Positions 1 through 40,517 of a stretch of 64,000 nt of DNA are shown piece by piece; within the stretch, counting starts at the first letter, position 1, and every line of letters begins with the position of its first letter. The stretch is from contig JBAHVR010000229.1 in the NCBI GenBank assembly GCA_036898135.1, positions 61,001-125,000 of the forward strand, in the 5' to 3' direction. The translations under genes and the position numbers were made by a program. The notes below the pieces were generated by a model. That model saw only the letters and a list, made by a program, of their open reading frames with translations. It was not told the DNA's origin and did not search any database. The DNA is from Oncomelania hupensis (lineage: Eukaryota > Mollusca > Gastropoda > Littorinimorpha > Pomatiopsidae).

Positions 1-203
1 TCTGAGCTACTTGACAAGAACATTGAGACATTACTTCTGTGCCACAGCTTCGCCTAGATAATAGTTTATGATTCAACGCCATTGCTTATTATTTGAAGAC
101 TTGCATTTTGAATTGATTTGTTGATTTTGATTTTGTTGTACACACTTGTAAAGAAACTGTTGTTGTTTAGTTCTATTTGGGGTTTGTTACAAGGGGAGGT
201 AAT

Positions 204-405
204 TGTTAGTTAGTATTGGGACGGGGGTCTATTTAGGGGTTGGGGAAAGGTTAGTTCCCATTTGTCCTGTGTTTGTATGTTGATTGTAGAATAAAAGAGT
301 GTGATTGTATTCTGGCATTTTTGTGTTAGTTTATTTTGTTTGAGTTTTATTCCTTCCACTCGTTTTATGTGCTGACGTCACTGAACCCGCTCGGGGGACG
401 TGACA
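204..405 (+). mobile_element. Probable 3' LTR of an LTR retrotransposon
   Basis: A 202-bp block begins TGTTAG and ends GTGACA (TG...CA ends). It is preceded by a purine-rich tract (AAGGGGAGG at 191-199) that looks like a polypurine tract, and it contains AATAAA near 290. Bases 1-203 would then be the 3' end of the internal region, which holds no ORF I can recognise. The block directly abuts, and seems to be inserted in, an LTR piece of another family (406-594). The element runs off the left edge, so neither the target duplication nor the second LTR can be checked. Confidence 0.4.
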
Positions 406-594
406 CCGATCCAGAAGATTCTACAACAATATCGACTAACGGAAATTATCAACGTTATACAAAGCCTTTCCTAACAACAATGCAAACTCAAATCAAAGGT
501 AAATAAACTCTATTATTGAATACTTTGCAAATCGAAACGATTAGATCTATCGTACACGCTTTCGACATACTTTCGTACACGTTTCAACGTAACA
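406..594 (-). mobile_element. Partial LTR, same family as the LTRs of the 22.4-36.7 kb element
   Basis: This stretch matches bases 36474-36662 (right LTR of the Gmr1-like element) at most positions, and ends at the same terminus (CAACGTAACA). It is more diverged than the two LTRs of the full element are from each other. The other part of the LTR is absent because the LTR-like block at 204-405 interrupts it. It is therefore a solo or truncated older copy. Confidence 0.8.
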
Positions 595-1301
595 CAGTTA
601 CACTCTAATGTTTCACTGCACAAGAAATAATAGGTTATTTTACAACATTTGATCAAGCGGACATCAACAACAATCAGATCTAAGCAGTCACAATCTTCTT
701 CAGATTAGGCCTAGTCGACCGGCCGAAACTTCACATGAATAAAACATAAATTCCCAGTATGCAATTTTTCCAGTCACTTAATATTCACTCAAAGCTACAC
801 AAATGAATACACAAATGCGGTTGAACTTTTCGTCTTTGTTGTTTTTCAAATCTAAACTGCTGTTCAATAGATTAGTTCTTGGTTCTAAATATACTGTATC
901 GTAGGCCTATTTCTTCATCCCACTGGAATGCAATGAAGAAAGTTATTTTGTAGCAAAATTTCAACAGTTCCACTTAATCTTTGGCTCGAATATTTATCAC
1001 TGTAACATTTTCTGCATATTTAGCAAAATATAACAAAGTCAGAATGAGGTAATTTTTCTCATCTTAGGCTTGGCGTTCAATTTCTAAAGTGTTTGCTAAA
1101 TCTCAGCAGACACAGCAAGGGAGAAAACACTGATAACTTCCGCCAGGAATTTATATTTTAAATGAAAACTATTTTTCTGCACATTTTTTAATAAAAAGTT
1201 TCAGGGTTTATGATAACAGATTGTTTTGGAAGAATTAATAATAAACGTTCATGTAAAAATAAGCTCTGGCCAGTCCAGGGCTTACAATATCAAACGAGTA
1301 G
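595..1301. other. Non-coding stretch, no recognised feature
   Basis: AT-rich sequence between a partial LTR and the 3' end of the Q-rich gene. No ORF, repeat family or RNA gene is recognised. On the minus strand it would contain the 3' UTR of the neighbouring gene. A possible minus-strand ATTAAA poly(A) hexamer lies near 1186-1191, but this is weak evidence alone. Confidence 0.4.
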
Positions 1302-1392
1302 TAATATGATGATGACGATGATGATGATGAAGATGAGGAAGAGGAGGAGATGACGACGACGATGATGACGATGACGATGATGATGATGATGT

Positions 1393-1458
<66 letters not shown>
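1302..1458. repeat. (GAT)n microsatellite
   Basis: Nearly pure GAT/ATG trinucleotide run with a few GAC and GAG variants, just 3' of the stop codon of the minus-strand Q-rich gene. It would lie in that gene's 3' UTR or flank. The Ile-, Ser- and Asp-run ORFs it creates are artefacts. Confidence 0.95.
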
Positions 1459-1482
1459 CAAAACTGTTAACTGACGGCAATT

Positions 1483-4380
1483 TTACAAACGATTGAGCGA
1501 GCACATGCAATTGACACTGACACACACGTGACCAGGATTGTCTAATCGCTCGTCGTTTTCCATGGCTTCTCGGGCAAAGTTTACAGTTCGTCCTGCCATC
1601 AGAAATTCCAATTCTTGAGTGGAAAACGAAGGAAGCTCCAGGGCAGCATCGTCATCCTCGGTCGGTTCTCTGTTCCGAGAGACAGCCCGATTTCCTGTGA
1701 GCGCTGAAAAGGGTGCGGGTGCGTCTTGGAAAGCAGCAGCAGGTGTAGATGAGTCCGATCTGGATAAAGAACTTGAACCAACTTGTACTAAGCTTTCGGG
1801 TTCATCCATTCGTGAGGCCAGCTTGTCATAAGCCAACGACTGGTCTCCTTTTATTGCAGGGTTCATCAAGGGTAATGCAGGTTCTGATTTGTCTGTTCGA
1901 ATGGGGGAAGCATCATCTGGTTGGTCGGGCAAATGTGACAAATGCTGCCATTGGTCGAATCGCGGAGGAGTCGACAGTGGTGGGTGAATAGCGTGAAAAG
2001 CACCTTCGGCAAGAGAAGAACAGACTTGTGTTGCTCCCCTTGACTGGCTGGGCGGACAGTCCGCATGCTCCGACTGGCTGGGAGGAGATGGAGTAGGATG
2101 AGTCGAAAACGGTGATTGGCTGCTTGGTGGATTGGCAGCACGCGCTTGGTGCTCGGTCTGCTGGAAGTAGGCCAGTTTGTTCATCTGATCTCCCAGCATC
2201 AGGGTCTTCATAAGTTGCTGATTGTCGGTGCCTCCGCCCCTCCCTTGAGATGACGTCAGTGCAGATAATGACGCAATCTGTTGCAGCGCCAGCCGCTGTT
2301 CTGGCGTCACCTGATCTTCAGGCCTCATGACACTCATCAGCTGCTGCGCACACGTCACCATATTGTCAAACGTCAGGGATGGTCTGCTGACGTCATGCGC
2401 TCCCTGCGTTTGAACTGGAGCAGCGGTTTGAACATGGGTCATCTCTCCCGCAAGGCTCGTTGTCTTCATTGTTGTGTGGGGAAAAGAGGGTTGCTCTCCT
2501 TGTACTGAAAGCGCTGGAGGACCTGACAGTGAGGACATGTAGGACAGGGATAGGAGAGGGACACTAGTCTGATTCTGCTGGGAAATTGACAGTGAATTCA
2601 AGCTGGATATCATGACAGGGTTCTCGGACGCCCCAACGCGTCCCATCAAAGACAATTCTTCAAATGACAAAGGCTTCAGCGCTGATGGTTGTGACTGGCT
2701 TGATGGAAGTGTTAATGGTTGTAACTGGTGTAATGGACTTTTAGGTTCGTCACCCGGCTGCGTCACTTGTGTGTATGCATTTTGCGGATATCTCGATGTT
2801 TGTGGTTGGTGGAGAGTTTGCTCGGAAGGCCTTGATTGGCTGAGCAGTTCAGGATTTGTTGTGCTTGATCCCCTGTGAGCTCTCAGCACGTCAAAGACAT
2901 TCACGCTGTACATAGAATCTGATGATTGTGGCGGGTAGGCAAAAAAACTGACGGTGTTGTCTAAAGGATGATCCAGTCCATCATCTGGTCTGGTCAATGT
3001 CTTTTGAATTTGCCTGATCTGCCCTACTGAATCTGATTCACAGTACCGTGTTGTGTTTTGGAGAACACCTTGTGAAGATCTACTTGCTGACTCCTCCATA
3101 TGAGGGGGATAGTGGACAACAAAGGAGAACTGACCGGGATGTGGCTCATCACATTTATGGCGGTTCACAACAACCTCGCTGTGAACATCTTTGCCAATAT
3201 CCTCCTGGAAATTATCCAGGGCTGTTTCTTGCGTAGGTTTTCCGTACAAGATCCTCTGACAGAACGTGCTGGCGTGACCTCCTGCGTCAATGCTACCGAG
3301 AGAAGGCGGGTTGGAGTCTGTGAAGATGGAGGGGTGCTGGTGTTGCTGTGTCGTGTGTCCTGCGTAAAGATGGTTGCACGTAAGATCAGTGCCACTCACG
3401 CTATGATGCTTTTGTTGGTCTCCATCCAAGGCTCTGAGAGCGTCTTGCTGGTCTCTCACAATAAAGTCTGGACTGCGCTGCTCTTTTACCACAACCGCAT
3501 CTCCATTACCAGCCCACACATGCGCCAACGCAGTCTGACTCTGGTGGTGGCTGCAAATGTCAGGTTTGCCTTCTCCTCCCCGTCCTGAACCTTTTTGCGC
3601 GAGAGCCTTCAGCTGATCACTGACGATCAAACCACCTGCAGGTCTTCCCAGACCGCCTGGATTTGCTACGTTTTGACTGAATGGGTTTTGAACAGCAGCT
3701 ACAGGCGCTTGAAACTGGCCCGCTTCGTTGCCCTTAGTGTAAAGGTGGGGAACTGGAGGAGCTTGGCCAAACAGAGGACGTTGGCAATACTGAGGGCTTG
3801 GGTTAATATAATGCTGTTGCAAATCTCCCGCAGGCTGCTGCTGACTAGGCCCTGGCTGCTGGGCTGGGCTGCCGAGCTGTTGCTGATGGGCTTGAAGCAG
3901 TCGAACTTGCTGCTGTATGGCTTCAGTTTTCTGCTGCTGCAGCGAGTCTGGGGCAGGTGGAATACAACAAGATGGGTAATCAGCCTGGTTCTTTCCGCTC
4001 CCAGCTGCAGCTTTCACACCGCCAATGCGGAGTGGAGATGTCACAGTAAGCTCGTCAGATTTCACCTCACTGGTTGGGAAGTTGTTGCATCCTTTAGACA
4101 ACTTGTCCTGCAGGTTCTCCAAAGCTGGAGAACTTTGTAGAACCCTCAATGCTGACTTCAATTCACGACCTTTGCCTTCGATCTGATGCCATAGCCATGC
4201 GACATTCTCGTTAGCAGCGAGAGCGCCGCACATCTGGCACTCTCGGGCGATCCGTGACGCAATAGCCTGGATCTGGCTAGCAGTGACCTCATCATTGTTG
4301 ATTACGTTGATCATGTCGTCGATGATTCTGTGATGTTCTGCCAAGGCCTTAGACGGGTCGCCCTCAAAGTTGTCCAGTAA
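1483..4380 (-). CDS. Q/S/P-rich putative coactivator, large last coding exon
   Basis: An open frame of 966 codons including the stop. The upstream border is a strong minus-strand acceptor (T-rich tract ending TGTACAG just above 4380), and the first codons read LLDNFEGDPSK. The first ~85 residues are compact and charged (two helical-looking stretches around HHRIIDDMINVIN and QIQAIASRIAREC) and should be a folded or coiled segment. The rest is low-complexity: Gln-rich around the HYINPSPQY region, then long Ser/Pro/Gln/Thr tracts. The C-terminus carries an acidic-hydrophobic patch (DDDAALELPSFSTQELEFLM) resembling an activation domain. The phase at its start is 0, matching the upstream exon at 4907-5053. 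I do not recognise the family; a nuclear coactivator or adaptor is an inference from composition. No frameshift is seen over 2.9 kb, so it is very likely a real gene. Confidence 0.75.
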   Translation of the reverse strand, partial: LLDNFEGDPSKALAEHHRIIDDMINVINNDEVTASQIQAIASRIARECQMCGALAANENVAWLWHQIEGKGRELKSALRVLQSSPALENLQDKLSKGCNNFPTSEVKSDELTVTSPLRIGGVKAAAGSGKNQADYPSCCIPPAPDSLQQQKTEAIQQQVRLLQAHQQQLGSPAQQPGPSQQQPAGDLQQHYINPSPQYCQRPLFGQAPPVPHLYTKGNEAGQFQAPVAAVQNPFSQNVANPGGLGRPAGGLIVSDQLKALAQKGSGRGGEGKPDICSHHQSQTALAHVWAGNGDAVVVKEQRSPDFIVRDQQDALRALDGDQQKHHSVSGTDLTCNHLYAGHTTQQHQHPSIFTDSNPPSLGSIDAGGHASTFCQRILYGKPTQETALDNFQEDIGKDVHSEVVVNRHKCDEPHPGQFSFVVHYPPHMEESASRSSQGVLQNTTRYCESDSVGQIRQIQKTLTRPDDGLDHPLDNTVSFFAYPPQSSDSMYSVNVFDVLRAHRGSSTTNPELLSQSRPSEQTLHQPQTSRYPQNAYTQVTQPGDEPKSPLHQLQPLTLPSSQSQPSALKPLSFEELSLMGRVGASENPVMISSLNSLSISQQNQTSVPLLSLSYMSSLSGPPALSVQGEQPSFPHTTMKTTSLAGEMTHVQTAAPVQTQGAHDVSRPSLTFDNMVTCAQQLMSVMRPEDQVTPEQRLALQQIASLSALTSSQGRGGGTDNQQLMKTLMLGDQMNKLAYFQQTEHQARAANPPSSQSPFSTHPTPSPPSQSEHADCPPSQSRGATQVCSSLAEGAFHAIHPPLSTPPRFDQWQHLSHLPDQPDDASPIRTDKSEPALPLMNPAIKGDQSLAYDKLASRMDEPESLVQVGSSSLSRSDSSTPAAAFQDAPAPFSALTGNRAVSRNREPTEDDDAALELPSFSTQELEFLMAGRTVNFAREAMENDERLDNPGHVCVSVNCMCSLNRL

Positions 4381-4906
4381 CTGTACACACACAAACACAA
4401 ACAAACCAAAAAATTATAATAATTACCACAGCTGATAAATAACACAAAAAAGGAGAGAGACAGCGGTCATTGCTACAGAAACAGACAGACAGGCAAGCAG
4501 ATAGCTACACAGCGAGGTAGATCTTTATTTCATATTCGGATCCTACTTCTTCTACTATAGAAGAAAATAAATGAAGGCACATACCTTTATATTTTTGAGA
4601 ACACTAAGAAAGTAAAAAACAAACAAATATGCCTTTTAAAGCGATAAAATAGTTACCTTTTTAAATGTGATTAGGTTTTACATACAGTTGAACGGTGGCA
4701 AGCGCATACACACAACAAACGAGCAAACCTGCTATTATACTAAATTAGGCGATAGTACTTGATAGTAGATTTGTGAATGTGATAGTACTTGTTGGTGGAT
4801 TTGGGAACCTATTTATTAACCAAGCGGGTGAATTCGGGTTTGTCTTCTCAATGAACGCCCGGCAGCCGCTGCGCAGCGTCATCCGGGACTTCATCCGTGT
4901 ACGAAC

Positions 4907-5053
4907 CTGTTCCGCCCATTTCAGCATTCTTGTTGTCACGCTGTTTGCCTTCCAACCCTCGATCTGCACTCTGTGCTCAATGGCTGACAACAGAACCACT
5001 AAACCACTGTCGCTCAGTTCCGTCTCTTTGTCCTCCGCCATTTGACAAACCTC
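4907..5053 (-). CDS. Q-rich gene, first coding exon (start codon 5041-5039)
   Basis: On the minus strand an acceptor (TTTACTTGCAG) ends at 5054. The exon then runs through an ATG at 5041 with G at +4, giving a product that begins MAEDKETELSDSGLVVLLSA. Of the possible donors downstream, only CAG|GTTCGT (exon end 4907) is phase 0 and joins correctly to the next exon; it is a weak donor, so this border is the least certain. It gives 45 codons of an acidic-then-amphipathic N-terminus. The frame stays open upstream of the ATG to the acceptor, but the neighbouring STAND gene does not join in phase. A separate gene with a spliced 5' UTR is the better reading. Confidence 0.6.
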
Positions 5054-5183
5054 CTGCAAGTAAACGAAATAATCAGTACTATATTTCTTCTTTCTTCCTT
5101 CTTTTAAGTTTTTAAAACATTATTATTTTGTATTTTTATTTTTGTTTGGTCTTAGTTTTTGTAACTTGAATTCAAATACTCAC

Positions 5184-5420
5184 ACTAAATATCGTGAAAT
5201 TTATTTCGAAAGATTCCTACCTTAAGATATTTCCGGGTTTGACTGACATCACAAAGCGGGAGCGTAACGTAAATGTGGGCGAGACACAACGCCACCTTGC
5301 CTCTGACGTCATGATGTGGTGTGCAACGGGAGTAGACACACGACGCCTCCAACAAATGACGTTCCGCCTTTTTGTAATCTCCCCTGGTAGTACGGAAGTA
5401 TCATGAATTTTAGATGCAAA
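5184..5420 (-). promoter_or_regulatory. Candidate promoter and 5' UTR exon of the Q-rich gene
   Basis: This is locally GC/CpG-richer than the flanks. It holds a perfect CRE palindrome TGACGTCA (5304-5311) and GGAA-core ETS-like sites on the minus strand. A minus-strand GTGAGT donor lies at 5183-5178. It would splice over a 130-bp intron to the acceptor at 5054, placing the transcription start within this block. No TATA box is evident. This is inference from motifs and spacing; no transcript evidence is available. Confidence 0.4.
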
Positions 5421-6929
5421 TTAAACGAAATAAAAACATCCCAGAAAAGAATGCGATAAGTTGCGAGTATAAAGCAAGGAAGGAGAGAAAGGAAAGAAGA
5501 TAAAGAAGGAAGTATCATCAATCAAGGAATGCAAGGAATTATATTTATTTATATTTATATTTATTTATTGCAATCAAGGAGACAAAGAATTTAATTTATT
5601 TATTTATTTATTTATTTATTAAAACTGTTTTAAAATTAATATAGAATTATATTTTCCAGCCTAGCAAGTGAAATGTGGCTGCCTTCTCAGCAAAATCATG
5701 GCAGCCTCAGAGCAACCACCTTAAATCAAAGGGAAATAAGAAGGCCCACCAATCCATCCTAACCCAAACCTACACCTAAAGCCACCCACCCAATATAAAC
5801 TGAACTAACCACAAGACGGATATCAACGGCTAATGTTAACAACTAATTAATCTCGAAAAATTTGATTGTTTAGCTTTTATCAAACAGAACGATTGTCATG
5901 TATAAATATACCTTTACATTACATTTCTGTATCCGTATATTATCAAACAGTTTTTATAATTACTTGCTCTATAATTATAATACTGATTTGTTGTTATGAT
6001 ATGATACAAAAAGTACATGATATTTTTATTTAAAATATTATTGTTATTTTCTTATTGGCCGAACAATCTATTATTTCAAAACTTCCACTAACTAGATTCA
6101 TAATAATATAATATCTTTCTGTATTATCGATAATAGTGCAGTAATTGAATTATTTTATTAACATAATTCTGATTTTTCATTTTGGAGATATGGTTACAGA
6201 AGAAGCCGCCATTCTCTCACTAGCAGTTGTTGAAGTAACATAAGAAGTTGATGTAGTTGTCATCAGTAACATAGTCAGTCAGTCAGTTGCTCATGTGTAT
6301 TTCAATAGCCATTGTTAGTTACTTAATTACTTATTAGTTAGTTACTTGGATCAGCAGTGTTTCATATTTGGAAGTTTGTGTTTGTTATATTCTTGGACCT
6401 GTTTTACACTAAATCGATAAGAGTAAATATTTTCTGGTTTGTGAATATGGCATTGATGATTGATTACGAACTATGCATTTATTTTCTAGTTTTATACTTG
6501 TAAATATATTTCCATATTTGCACTTGAATAACTCGACTTGTTTCGAAATCCACTTTCGGAAGTTACACAGAATTGATCTAAAAGAAGAATTGGTTATAAA
6601 TCATCATAACTTTCTTAAAAGTTAAATTGTTACATCCTTTCTTGCTTAAGAAAGTTCATGATGTTTAAAGTTTCGTAAAGTTTGCATGTACTTAGTTGTA
6701 AATTGTCATTGAGTAATATAACGTCGAGTTTATTAATTGATTCATTCTTTATTATAATGCTCGATACATATAGCCATTGGCATTTAATATTTCCTTTGTG
6801 TAAAATTTATAGATTAGTTAGAATTGTGAACTCTAATTTTAAGTCACTGGAAGTGACCGGATGTTTTGATTATCATATTATATAAACTTGTTTGCTTATA
6901 GTTTAAATATTCTTTTTCTCCTTTCATAG
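5421..6929. other. AT-rich intergenic stretch
   Basis: Very AT-rich DNA with a short (TTTA)n run near 5583-5622, and no ORF with coding character on either strand. It separates the Q-rich gene from the 3' part of the STAND-TPR gene. Missing last exons of that gene could lie here, but I could not identify any. Confidence 0.5.
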
Positions 6930-7365
6930 GAGGCACTGTGGTCTAATGGTAGTGCTTCGGCTTGCGGATCGGAAGGTCCCGGGTTCGAGCCCTGGCCGGG
7001 CCATTGTATTGTGTCCCTGGGAAAGACACTTTACTCCTGTTTTCCTACTCCTTCGGATGAGAGTATAAACCGAGGTCTAGTCTGTGTCGCATACATTCCA
7101 TCATAACGGACTTTAAAGATCCTGACGCTCATGTCCTAGACGGGTGAGTGCCGGTGACAAGAAAACACCCAGCATGCACCTAGGTCCTTCTCCCCCATCC
7201 CTGGCTGCCCAGGATTGTGCTCAGTTGTCCGGGCGTCAGACCATGCGCCCAAAGGCTGCGGGTGGGCGTCTCGGGCGGTTTGAGTTAGATCCTGTATCGG
7301 CCAGCGCCTTGAGCAGCTCTTGAGCTGGAAAAGCGCTATATAAGAACGATTAAATTAAAAAAAAA
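6930..7365 (+). mobile_element. tRNA-derived SINE
   Basis: The 5' end is tRNA-like, with an A box (TGGTCTAATGGTAG) and a perfect B box (GGGTTCGAGCCC), as needed for Pol III transcription. A ~330-bp unrelated body follows, with a tail region (AAAAGCGCTATATAAGAACG) of the kind shared between SINE families and LINE 3' ends, then an A-rich end (AAAAAAAAA). The tRNA-like part does not fold convincingly as a functional tRNA, since its acceptor halves do not match. The family name was not determined. Confidence 0.85.
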
Positions 7366-7643
7366 TTATGATATTTAATTATTTTGATTACCACTTTTAT
7401 AAACATTTAAAGATTAGGAACACATATTTATGAGACCCATTATTTGTTTTCAGGATCGTGTCCCTCTGTTCACCCACTTTAGGAGCGAATAAATTTAGCT
7501 TGCCTGAACTTAGGCCTGGTCTTTGTGGACAGATGCAACCCATTTGTGTGTGTGAATGATTCTTCTTTTCTATCACCACATGCCCCCTTTTACATTTATA
7601 TGACCGATTTTAAAAAAAATACCACAACTATCTTGATCACTAG

Positions 7644-7713
7644 GAATCAAACCCGCAAACCTCTGGAACACGAGTCTGTCGATCTACCGACTGAGTTATT
7701 GAGGCACCAGTGA
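7644..7713 (-). pseudogene. tRNA-like sequence (tRNA pseudogene or SINE head)
   Basis: The minus strand reads TAACTCAGTCGGTAGA (A-box/D-arm-like) followed about 40 bases later by GGGTTTGATTCC (a B-box variant). Acceptor-stem pairing is poor. It is most likely a degenerate tRNA-derived element rather than a working tRNA. Confidence 0.45.
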
Positions 7714-7840
7714 AGGAAACAAGTTGGCCTGACATCGTATTTATGGCTTTTGTTATTTCACTCACATCCTTTTTGCTGACTGATTCAACTTATTGAATTC
7801 TAAAAGAAGAAATTAAAAAACAACAAAACCCTCAAGCAGG

Positions 7841-8300
7841 GCTCGACAACAACATTTTTTTAACCTGACCTGTGTCGAACAAATTCTCAAATATTTTACC
7901 TGTCCCTCAACATTTCCAGCATGTCCGAACTTTCCTTACAATTTTGATGAAGAAACACAAAAAGTAAGATATTCAGGCCAATTGTGTTGACGCATTTTTG
8001 TATTGCAGTGCATTTTACATTTACACTTTTTTGCTTGGCGAAGTCACATAAAGTAAACAAAAACAAGTGGAAACTAAAAGTTAGCAGCCGGCCCCAGCTT
8101 TGTTCAGGGCACAGCCCTTCTATAGCGGGCCCTCTGCCACCATCTGTTCTGTGCCCGGGCAGTTTCAATCTAAGCCAAGATCATTGACACCGACTGACTT
8201 GGCAACTAAAAAATACCTGAGTAGCGATCCAACATATCCGGCAGCCGGTTCTACCTGTACCGGACAGTCGGACAGTCGGTTGTTTCGAGCCCTGGCCTCA
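7841..8300. mobile_element. Small inverted-repeat element (MITE-like)
   Basis: The left end reads AGGGCTCGACAACAAC followed by ACCTGACCTGTGTCG. The right end, on the minus strand, reads AGGGCTCGAAACAACC followed by GACTGTCCGGTACAGG. These are imperfect terminal inverted repeats with no transposase ORF between them. The superfamily and exact ends were not resolved. Confidence 0.45.
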
Positions 8301-8642
8301 AGAGACAATCACAAATGTTCGGTTTATTAAAACCTTTTTTTCAAATGTACAAAAATATTGGTCAAGTCAACTTATTGGTTTCTCTAATTAATAAGCTCCT
8401 TTTTTTTGGAAAATGTAGGTCTAGTTCATTCTTGTTTATTTGTACACTCCTACTGAAAACATATGACCGTCACAATCACCTACAACAGTAACAAAATCAT
8501 CACAAAACACCACTACCAACCACAAAAACAAACTGCCGTCGGGCGATTTCTCAGCAAGAATAAAATAACTTGTACTAAAAGTACTGCCACCATTGCAGCC
8601 CTCCAGTAGTAGGAATTCTTTACTGAGGGAAGGATACCTGAT

Positions 8643-8760
8643 TCAGTGAGTAAGCTTCATTGAGTAAGTGACTAAGTGAGAGAGTGAGTATGTGAGTGAG
8701 TGAATGTGAGTGAGTGAGTGAATGTGAGTAAGTGAGTATAAATGAGAGAGTGGACGAGTG
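8643..8760. repeat. (GTGA)n-type microsatellite
   Basis: Imperfect run of GTGA/GTAA units. It lies just downstream (in gene direction) of the last TPR exon identified. Confidence 0.8.
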
Positions 8761-8818
8761 AAATTTATTTTAAAAAAAAAAAAGGAAGTGGAGACAGAAG
8801 TGATGGCAGTCAACATAC

Positions 8819-38634
<29,816 letters not shown>

Positions 38635-38689
38635 CTGGAAGAACAGCAAACTGTAAATCGCAACAGTATAACCTGTGTAGCCAACTCAA

Positions 38690-38880
38690 TACAATACAAT
38701 ACAATACAATACAATACAATACAATACAATACAATACAATACAACTTTATTCATCTCAAACTGAGCAGTTACAATGGCAGCATCAGCGCAATATAGCAGA
38801 ATACACAAGAATTAAAAATATTATTACATTCACATGAAAAGTAACCCAATCAATAAATAATTAATAAATAAATAACAAAT
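38690..38880 (-). mobile_element. LINE 3' end with (ATTGT)n tail
   Basis: An (ACAAT)n run at 38690-38742 is the tandem tail. The adjoining sequence (minus strand CTCAGTTTGAGATGAATAAAG) is shared with the fragment at 39530-40160. This is a short 5'-truncated copy just upstream of exon 1 (in gene direction). Confidence 0.7.
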
Positions 38881-38894
38881 AAATAACACAATAT

Positions 38895-39410
38895 CAGGGA
38901 TGTCGTTTGGGTCGGATCTTCGGCTTTTAACCGAAATTTTTATAAAAAAGCCGATAAACTGTCCGTCATTTCGGCTCGCCGAGCCGAAGTTTTCACGGGT
39001 GAATCGGCTCGGTTTTGTCCATTTTTGCGATATTCCTGTGCTGTACGCTTGCAGTTTAGGTGAGGATTCGATAATTACTAAGGTTAAACCCAGAAACTCT
39101 GACAGTATTGTGGTCTGTCAAGGGACAGTCTAAACTTTTTATTGTTTTTGTGTGTCTAAAATTTAAGAAAATAAAATTTCTTTTCAATGTTCTTATTCTA
39201 CTCTTAAAATCATGTTTTATTACAAAGATATGCATCCACAGAACACCTTTAATATATGGAGGTGGAGGGTGCACGTTAACGTAGTGAATCTAGTCAAAAA
39301 ATTTGTGAGACTGCTTTGGAAGAGAGAGCCGAAACTTTCTGTAAAAATCCGAAAGTTTCACGGCTGTTCGGCCAAATCGCCGAAGAAAAAATTTCCTAGC
39401 AACATCCCTG
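38895..39410. mobile_element. hAT-like non-autonomous element, 516 bp
   Basis: The ends are CAGGGATGT... and ...ACATCCCTG, a short terminal inverted repeat of the hAT type (CAGGGATG). CAATAT lies on both sides (6 bp). The interior has many short inverted CGGCTCGGC-type pieces and no transposase ORF. The usual hAT duplication is 8 bp, so assignment is tentative. Confidence 0.6.
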
Positions 39411-39529
39411 CAATATACCGTTAAGTACATACAATAAACTAGAGGTGAATGTCATAAAAGTAAACTGCCCCGATTTATCACAGATAATAGTTTCTCCGCA
39501 GAAAGCTACAATAAAAAAAAGTACGTCCT

Positions 39530-40160
39530 AACAATACAATTCAATACCACACAACACAACACAATACAACACAACACAATACAGCACAACACAATACAAC
39601 ACAACTTTATTCCTCTCAAGTTGAGCAATTACAATTACAAAGGCAGCATTGGCGCAGAAATAACCAGTAAGAATAAGAATACAAATTAAAAATGACCTTA
39701 CGTACACACGGAGAGTACTCCCAATCAATAAGTAAATGTGCTGTTAAATGCATAGGTAAACTATAAAATATAAACTATAAAACTATAAAACAAATATCAC
39801 AGATAATAGTTTCTACCAGCAAAAATCTCCTCAACCTCTCTGGAATTATATCCACACTCACCCACTCACACAGCGCACAGCAGCTTATATCTATTGTCTA
39901 TAGTGACACAGAATCAATAAAACCAATCGAAAAAAAAAGTCCCTTCTATTACATTGTATAGGCGTTGAGAAGGCGGACAGCAGAGGGTACAACTAAGTTT
40001 GAATATCTTTTAGTTTTCGAAATGGGTTGAGCAAAACGACCTTTTGAAGGCAGAAGTACAAACTCATCGGCCAAAATATGTTCCGGTTTACTGACAATCT
40101 GTTTAGCTTTCCTTGTGATTTGCTGATTGCATACACTACCTTTAGAAATCAACTTTTAGA
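39530..40160 (-). pseudogene. 5'-truncated CR1/L2-like LINE end
   Basis: A minus-strand frame at 39949-40152 ends with SNLVVPSAVRLLNAYTM, the conserved end of many CR1/L2-like RT proteins. A 3' UTR follows that is shared with 38690-38880 and finishes in TTGTGTTGTATTG-type tandem repeats (39530-39605). Confidence 0.65.
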
Positions 40161-40517
40161 AGACAGAAAGGAAGTAGAATGTTATCATTGTGAAATGTTA
40201 GATAACATTGACTATATCCAATACCATTATTGAAGATGTGGAGGGAGAAATAGAGGGGGGCCTGAGAGCCCGGGACAAAACATTTGCGGAAACCCACCCT
40301 GGACCTTCGGCATAGTCAACCGGCGACTCACCAACTGCGCTACATACAGGAAGTCCTCGGGTTACGCCGGTCTCGATTTACGTTGTTACGTGGTTACGAC
40401 GCTCCTCCCCATAAAAATATAATAAATAATATTACGCGTCGTTCCGTCTAACGCGGTTTAGCGTCGTGAGCGACGTAAAGAAACGGGAGCTAGTTTTTGG
40501 CGAGCGGCGGAAGAATA

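Noticed and set aside
4745..4906. Longer version of the Q-rich gene's first coding exon
   Set aside because: Possible donors further downstream are out of phase with the acceptor at 4380; only the donor at 4907 joins correctly.
6930..7005. Functional tRNA gene
   Set aside because: The A and B boxes are good but acceptor halves do not pair, and a SINE body follows directly.
7896..8168. 90-codon minus-strand ORF
   Set aside because: Lies inside the inverted-repeat element at 7841-8300; no domain and no splice sites in phase with the STAND gene.
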